This document shows, piece after piece, positions 58,304 to 64,000 of a stretch of DNA of 64,000 nt. Under the pieces are notes generated by a model. That model searched no databases, was not told where the DNA came from, and saw nothing but the letters and a program-made list of their open reading frames with translations. Where the stretch lies: NCBI GenBank assembly GCA_933228895.1, contig OW121852.1, positions 126,909,544-126,973,543 on the forward strand. Direction: 5' to 3'. Origin of the DNA: Platycnemis pennipes (Eukaryota > Arthropoda > Insecta > Odonata > Platycnemididae). The position numbers and the translations under genes were made by a program. Each line of letters starts with the position of its first letter. The stretch's first letter is position 1.

Positions 58304-58599
58304 GTAGGATCCATACGAGAGAGTTATGACCAAGGAGTTATAGAACTTGCGCAAGGAAAATCAGCAACATTTGTAAGAGGCCATAAAGATAGTTGTGTTA
58401 ATATTTGTGTTAGTAATTGTCTTAATTAAATAACTTGGGTGGGTATTATACCCAGAGTGCAGGTCAAAATTTAGACTGAAAATTAAAAGTAAATTTGAAG
58501 CTGACATCTTTTAAACTGTCGTCACATCCATATCAATAACCTCCGCATTTATACTATATTTCATCAGAAAAACAAGATAGAGAGACAAATAAATACTGT

Positions 58600-59312
58600 G
58601 ACACGTCATCATCATCATTGCTCAACAATCCTAGGATTGGTTTGACGCAGCTTTCCACTCGATTCTTCCATCGGTCAACCTTTTCATTGTGACGTAATTC
58701 CTCTCTTTTACATCCTTCACAACCTGTTCCATGTATCTCACACGAGGCCTGCCTTTTCAATTCTTCCCGTTCACTTTTCCCTAGACGATTGTCTTCATCA
58801 GGACATCATGTCTCAAGATATGGCCGATCAAGTTGTCACTTCTTCTTTTTAGACTTTTCAGCAGACTTCTCTTTTCTCCCACTCTTCTTAAGACTTCTTC
58901 ATTTGTCACTCGGTTAATCCATTTAATCTTCATCATTCTTCGGTAGCACCACATTTCGAATGCTTCCACCCTTTTCTTCTCCGCTGCTGTCATCGTCCAT
59001 GCTTCGTTACCATATAGTAAAATGCTCCAGGTTTATGTTCTGATGAACTATTTCCTTACTTCTACGCTTGTATTTCCAGCTGTAAGTATATTCTTCTTTT
59101 AATATAATGCCTTCTTTGCCTGGGCTATTCTACTAACTATTTCTTTCTTGCTTCGTCCGTCGTTGGTTACTCGGTTTCCTAGGTAACAGAACTCTTTCAC
59201 CTCTTCAAGTTTTGTTTTCCTGTTTTGACATTGGTTTTGGCCTCTTCTTTCTTGCAGCACGCCAATATCTTAGTCTTCTTCTTATTTATCTTCAGCTGAT
59301 ATCTGGCCATTA
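58600..59312 (-). pseudogene. RTE-like reverse transcriptase C-terminal fragment and 3' end
   Basis: The minus strand reads MARYQLKINKKKTKILACCK, a frameshift near 59205, then VKEFCYLGNRVTNDGRSKKE, IVSRIAQAKKALY, a stop, WSILLYGNEAWTM, AEKKRVEAFEMWCYRRMMKI, RVTNEEVLRRVGEKRSLLK, GRPRVRYMEQVVKDVKERN. It is the same element type as 38200-38855 but longer toward the N-terminus. It ends with the GAT-rich tail (atgatgatgatgacg on minus). Several stops; non-functional. Confidence 0.82.
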
Positions 59313-59640
59313 CCCTTTCACAATGAACGATACATTTAAAATGTCATTTTTCCCGCGTGACATAAGGGAACAACATAGTGCGGGGATTGGTATATTTAAT
59401 ATAGTTGAAGTAGTATGTAGTACGTGTTTTAACAGCACTAACTCTGACTAATAATCAATCATTACATCAAAACGTAGAAACTACCAACTTAGTTTTACGT
59501 GACTGTGAATTCATATCTGACATGTTTCCGTGAAGTAGTAGCGTTGCACCTGTCAGTTACACGCAAGCAGTGCATGATATTTCACCCCCTGCCACACACC
59601 CTCGCGGTGTTTTGCTGGGTATTACGTAGCTGCAGATTCA
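59313..59640 (+). mobile_element. Non-LTR family T, 3' fragment
   Basis: NDTFKMSFFPRDIREQHSAG is followed by the 3' UTR and the tail caccccctgccacacaccct...attacgtagctgcag. It abuts the RTE fragment directly at 59312. Confidence 0.75.
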
Positions 59641-60115
59641 ATGTGGTCGTAGTAAATTTTGCGTTCAATAGAAACGTAAACCCTTCACTGCTAAAATCAG
59701 AGCAACAAAATTAGATTCGGAATCAAACACCCCACCTGCACCTGAACCAAGTCTAAGGAGGAATGTAATGTCTACTCCCTCCTTGGCAGAGTCAAGGCCT
59801 AGAAGAAATGCCCAGGCCACCAAAGAGATTGATTGAAGGGGATGATATTTGAGTTGGTAATTGGTATTATTAAGCTAAATTTGTTATGGAATATTTATTT
59901 TCTGAATTTTGTTTATACCTGAGTTATGTAATTGCTTGAGACTTGGATTTAAAATTTTTGTTGCAAAGTGTGGGAAGGTGTAATGTTTGGAATGTTGGCA
60001 CCTCACGCCAGATAAAAAATGAGTAACGTTATTACTGGCAAACGAGTAATCCCTCTGTGTTGACGACTCCAGCTACTCTCAGAGATTACGCTCTCAAGCT
60101 CATGTACTTCTTTAT
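59641..60115. other. Interval without recognisable feature
   Basis: No repeat or coding frame recognised. Confidence 0.4.
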
Positions 60116-60117
60116 TA

Positions 60118-60850
60118 AATAAGATTGGCAATTTTCCACAAAGAAATCTTTACTTTGACCGGTTTCGATGTGATACATCATCATCAGGTAATCAGGATAC
60201 ATCACCATCATCACCTGATGATGATGTATCACTGGGCTGCTTTACCTTGCATATAAATATAATTACCGGGTAAACAATTAATTATCGAACAAGATAATAC
60301 AATATTATTAGCACTGGTCAAAACGCTACACAAAGAAGATAATACAAATATTAATAACATTGGACATTTATAAATAGATATCGAATATTAACAACATTAA
60401 CAATCATAAATTGCATCATTATTTTCTTGATTTGTATGTTTTAATTTGAAATTCTTTGCATTCACTTTTCCACCGACGTTAATTCGCGAGGTATTTATGG
60501 TATCAGCATATTTTTTTTAGAATTCATATCTAACTTTTTTTTTCTCCATCTCTTCATAAGCTCTCTTCAAAAGTTGCTTGACACATGCACTTTCTCCTCA
60601 TTATTCGTCTCCAGCACCCTACTTCAAGTTCTATATTTCGTTCACATCAAATGCCATGTTTCGTTGTGTAGAGAGCACCTCGATAACAGTACTCCGTCCG
60701 TCGGATGGGACGTTGATCCGTGGTTCGAGCGGTTTCATCATCATCAGGTGATCAGGATACATCACCATCATCACCTGATGATGATGTATCATATCGAAAC
60801 CGGTCGACGTAAAGATTTCTTTGTGGAAAATTGCCAATCTTATTTAATTA
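60118..60850. mobile_element. Composite inverted structure: Penelope-like ends around repeat family C
   Basis: 60118-60185 (gattggcaattttccacaaa ... accggtttcg) is inverted at 60786-60846 (cgaaaccggt ... tttgtggaaaattgccaatc). Each arm is joined to a palindromic catcatcacctgatgatgat block. Between the arms, 60235-60735 is repeat family C in one orientation; its partner copy is at 62583-63080. Confidence 0.65.
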
Positions 60851-61575
60851 TGTTATTCCACCATATAGCACCTGAAACGACTCTTTTTACTCATGTACTT
60901 TGTGATTTTGTGACTATTGAAAAATAATAAATGGTCTAAACATTAAATTGGCTGAAGCACCAGAATCCCCCCCCTGGCTACGTGCCTGCTCCCAGTGTAA
61001 CCCAACCTTTGTGACCCTGAAAACGATAGCTCCCTGAATAACCCCAAGAAGCATAAGGGATGGAACATGACCCTGGACCTTGATGAGTCAATTTCACGCA
61101 CCATTTGTCTTCGTGTCCTTCACCGTTCACGCCAAACCTAGGGTCGATCACCGCTGACGTTCCTTCAGTAAAATGATCTCACGTTGGGGGGATTAATGAG
61201 CTGACCGCATCGGATTGTGAATGAAGGTCAGATCTGGACAAGGGGTGTTCCCCTGGTGATACCGAGCCAACCCCCTTCATCCAACCAATTCCAATTTCCC
61301 TTTTACATCTAACCCTAGGGGTCAACGCCCAAGGGTCCCGGAATCCTGAGAGAAAGGTCAATTAATTATCATCGCGAGAGGGAAGAGACATCTCGGCCTT
61401 TCACTTTCCGGAATATCCGAGCCCTTCTGCGACTTTGGTCTCGAAGCGCTCAAGGCACACGTACGAAGCGGAGGAAAACAGGATTGCTCCGAGATTTTCC
61501 TCGGGAATGGCGGTTGGTGATGAGATGTATATTTCATTCTTTCACAGCCACACCCTGATGGAAAGTTCCCTACAA
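60851..61575. other. Interval without recognisable feature
   Basis: Moderately GC-rich text at 60960-61450 with no coding frame or repeat that I recognise. Confidence 0.4.
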
Positions 61576-61576
61576 A

Positions 61577-61755
61577 TTTTCCTAGAAAAGTGTAAGGTTT
61601 TCCCTAGAAAATTGAACTCCCTTTTTCCCTAGAAAATAGTTCTAGGGAATAATCTTCCTTAGAAAATATTTCCCTAGAAAATTGAACCCCCATTTTCCCT
61701 AGAAAATATTTCTAGAGAAATTTTTCCCTAGAAATTAGATACCGTGGAAAATGTT
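61577..61755. repeat. Degenerate short repeat, ttccctagaaaat unit
   Basis: The motif TTCCCTAGAAAAT or close variants recurs at least seven times at irregular 15-40 bp spacing, sometimes as ttctaggga on the other strand. Confidence 0.75.
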
Positions 61756-62580
61756 CCTTAGGTAAATATTCCACTCAATAAACAATTGTTCACTTGACAT
61801 AAAAGTATAAATATAGGGAAGACTTGATAAAAATCAGTTGAATAGAGGGCATGTATCACAATGAATGATTGAAAAGAACTCAATGTTACCAATGTTTATT
61901 CCTTTTTTAGCAGCATGTTTACATTTTTCATTATCACACACGTTTATTCTTGCACGTTTATTCTTATTTATGCATGCATGCATTTGTCATTGAATTAATT
62001 GGCAATGAGTAAAAGTTGAAGACCAGTAATCACAAAGTAGTCCAAGATTTGTTATTATCAATCCACTTGGAGAACCTCAGTCACTCTCAACAGAATGTAT
62101 CTTTAACAAACAATTTCGTATAATTTTTAATAATCATCGTTCACTAGGTTGATATGTAACTCGTTCCCATGACATAAGAAGTTAATTATGACGACAGAAA
62201 GTATATACTGACTATGAAGATTTTCTGGGTCCTTTCGAAGAGTTGGTTTTGGGTCATGACTATTGGAAAATAAATGCATGTATGAATATGAGATCTCCAT
62301 AAAAATTCCGTTAAACCTCTGATAAATTGACCTGAATTTTATTTGTTTGAATCTCTCATCACTTCATCATCCATTAGCAAAAATTGATACGTGACATTAA
62401 GATTTCGTTGATCCGTGGTAGGGAACTTTTCCTCCATATCGCGATTAAACCAAAAATAGGCATTAAAAATCAGGGTTAATGTTTCTTGATGTATCAAGTA
62501 ATTCAACCTACAGCCAAGGTCGACTGCGCCATTTTCCAAAGGCCTGATGAAAACGGCATACGAAAATTGTTCAAAAAGAC
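61756..62580. other. AT-rich interval without recognisable feature
   Basis: No repeat family or coding frame recognised. Confidence 0.4.
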
Positions 62581-62582
62581 AC

Positions 62583-63080
62583 CGCTGGAACCACGGATCA
62601 ACGTCCCATCCGACGGACGAAGTACTGTTGTCGAGGTGCTCTCTACACAACGAAACATGGCATTTGATGTGAACGAAATATATAACTTGAAGTAGGGTGC
62701 TGAAGACGAATAATGAGGAGAAAGTGCATGTGCCAAGCGACTTTTGAAGAGAGCTTATGAAGAGATGGAGAAAAAAAAAAGTTAGATATGAATTCTAAAA
62801 AAAAAAAGGTGATACCATAAATACCTCGCGAATTAACGTCGGTGGAAAAGTGAATGCAAAAAATTTCAAATTAAAACAAACAAATCAAGAAAATAATGAT
62901 GCAATTGATGATTGTTAATGTTGATAATGTTGTTGATTTTGATAGATATTTATAAATGTCCAATGTTATTAATACTTGTATTATCTTCTTTGTGTAGCGT
63001 TTTGACCAGTGCTAATAATATTGTACTGCCTTGTTCGATAATTAATTGTTTACCCGGTAATTATATTTATATGTTGGGTA
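62583..63080 (-). repeat. Repeat family C, second copy (inverted)
   Basis: Reverse complement of 60235-60735 over about 500 bp, including aataatgaggagaaagtgca, aatacctcgcgaattaacgt and gataattaattgtttacccg. It carries a SINE-A-like block ccacggatcaacgtcccatc at one end. Confidence 0.82.
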
Positions 63081-63314
63081 AACATTAAAAACAATAAAGA
63101 AATAAATTGAGAAAAATCACATGAAAACAAATAATTGGACGATAATTGAATTGAGCGGATAGCTGCATGAAACCAAAATTCGAATTCGCAAATTTGAGTC
63201 CATGCCTAGGGGTAGTGCGAACACAAGATGTACAAGGTTGACAATGGGAAAATCTAATAAGTTGTAGTCTTTGGTCTCTGCAAGTATTATTTTGTACCCT
63301 ACCGGATAAGGTAA

Positions 63315-63408
63315 TGAGGTTGTTTACCGTGTTTTTCTTTATTACCGAATGTGACAGAGTTTGTAAAATAAAATGAGCCGTTTTTTTCCATTATTCGATC
63401 CGTCATCT
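63315..63408 (-). mobile_element. Truncated end of the ATGGGGGCGTTTAC MITE
   Basis: aatgaggttgtttaccgtgt and gacagagtttgtaaaataaaa match the right end of the family in reverse. It is cut off where the element at 63411 begins. Confidence 0.65.
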
Positions 63409-63410
63409 AC

Positions 63411-63945
63411 TGTCCGCGCCAAAATCTTGTAGAGTCGAGGTCAAATCTTAATAACACCGAAACCGTTCATCGGATTTTCACATTATTTACATAGAAATTT
63501 GGATAAATTTGTTGTTGAATGACTACATTGCTTGAATAATTTTTTAAAAACGTATTTTGGACCTGTTTCTTACGTTACAGGAAAAAAGGGCCTATTTTTT
63601 TGCTCTACGGCGCCATGCGTCATTTTAAAGTCTAATAACTTCCAAGAAAAGCGTTTGACTAAAACAAAATTTTAACGCAAGGTGAATTATATCTTTATTA
63701 TTACGTCTGCGAAGTTTCAAGGTTTTGACTTTAGTACTTATTCGTATGCTATTCCATTTATAACCGCACTTTTTCACGGCAACAATGAATTATCCGCCAC
63801 GAGACTAAAACTGTCATCTTCCTCTTTAAATTTCCAGCGCTAATCAGATAGACATTTAGCTGAAGTCAGCACCTTTTTTATATCGAATTTTGTTTCCTGA
63901 AAAAACGCGTGAGCCCAGAGCAGGACACTCCGCCGGCAGGAGACC
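63411..63945. mobile_element. Relative of the 539-bp TIR element, copy 2
   Basis: Begins tgtccgcgccaaaatcttgt and parallels 57765-58240 throughout. The right-hand end differs: gcaggacactccgccggc stands inverted relative to copy 1, and the perfect 38-bp right terminus is missing. Confidence 0.75.
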
Positions 63946-64000
63946 GCGGCTCAGCGTCCCATTCGACGGACGGAGTATTGGACACAAAGTGCTATCCATA
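63946..64000 (-). mobile_element. SINE-A fragment at window edge
   Basis: agaccgcggctcagcgtccc followed by attcgacggacggagtattg matches the SINE-A body; it continues beyond the window. Confidence 0.65.

Overview
This window is eukaryotic, repeat-dense nuclear DNA, most likely from an insect or a related arthropod. The best anchor is a spliced gene on the minus strand that encodes a MADF-BESS protein, a family largely expanded in insects. Everything else that can be recognised is a fossil or fragment of a mobile element: 5'-truncated non-LTR retrotransposons, RTE-like fragments, a Penelope-like GIY-YIG segment, tRNA-derived SINEs, and several families of short terminal-inverted-repeat elements (hAT, piggyBac-like, mariner and unclassified). 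I see no prokaryotic signals, no CRISPR array and no intact tRNA or rRNA gene. The species cannot be named from sequence alone.

The MADF-BESS gene has three coding exons with GT-AG junctions: 29744-29579, 23761-23605 and 20165-19439. Together they give 349 residues, with a MADF DNA-binding domain at about residues 6-107 and a BESS motif at about 242-280. The exons are GC-rich while the introns are AT-rich and full of transposon remnants. Two inverted copies of one 126-bp palindromic element (19077-19202 and 29809-29934) sit just beyond the stop codon and just before the start codon. A GC- and CpG-rich block at about 43.98-46.61 kb with a minus-strand splice donor at 44105 could be an upstream promoter or 5' exon of this or another gene; that is inference.

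Layout. 0-6.4 kb: the N-terminal piece of a non-LTR endonuclease (1-351), a Penelope-like GIY-YIG fragment (3.06-3.92 kb), and a hAT element with matching target duplications (4.93-5.84 kb). 6.4-16.3 kb: a TIR element whose ends read ATGGGGGCGTTTAC (two of its four copies), a piggyBac-like TTAA-flanked element, a mariner fossil, a SINE cluster and a minisatellite. 16.3-19 kb: nothing recognisable apart from one RTE tail. 19-30 kb: the MADF-BESS gene with its repeat-filled introns. 30-43 kb: non-LTR 3' fragments, RTE fragments, a 292-bp tandem duplication and a second SINE type. 44-50 kb: the CpG-rich block, another TTAA element, and a nested 2.3-kb TIR composite that holds a non-LTR copy, a SINE and a long tRNA-like hairpin. 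50-64 kb: more non-LTR and RTE fragments, an unidentified cluster of broken reading frames (56.48-57.34 kb), a 539-bp element with perfect 38-bp inverted ends, and a large inverted repeat pair (60.2 and 62.6 kb).

Nesting gives relative ages. Two ATGGGGGCGTTTAC elements lie inside copies of one non-LTR family whose uninterrupted relatives are also in the window, and a Penelope-type terminus lies inside an RTE fragment with a 13-bp target duplication. Apart from the MADF-BESS gene nothing here looks able to make a functional protein, and no novel multi-gene system could be demonstrated.
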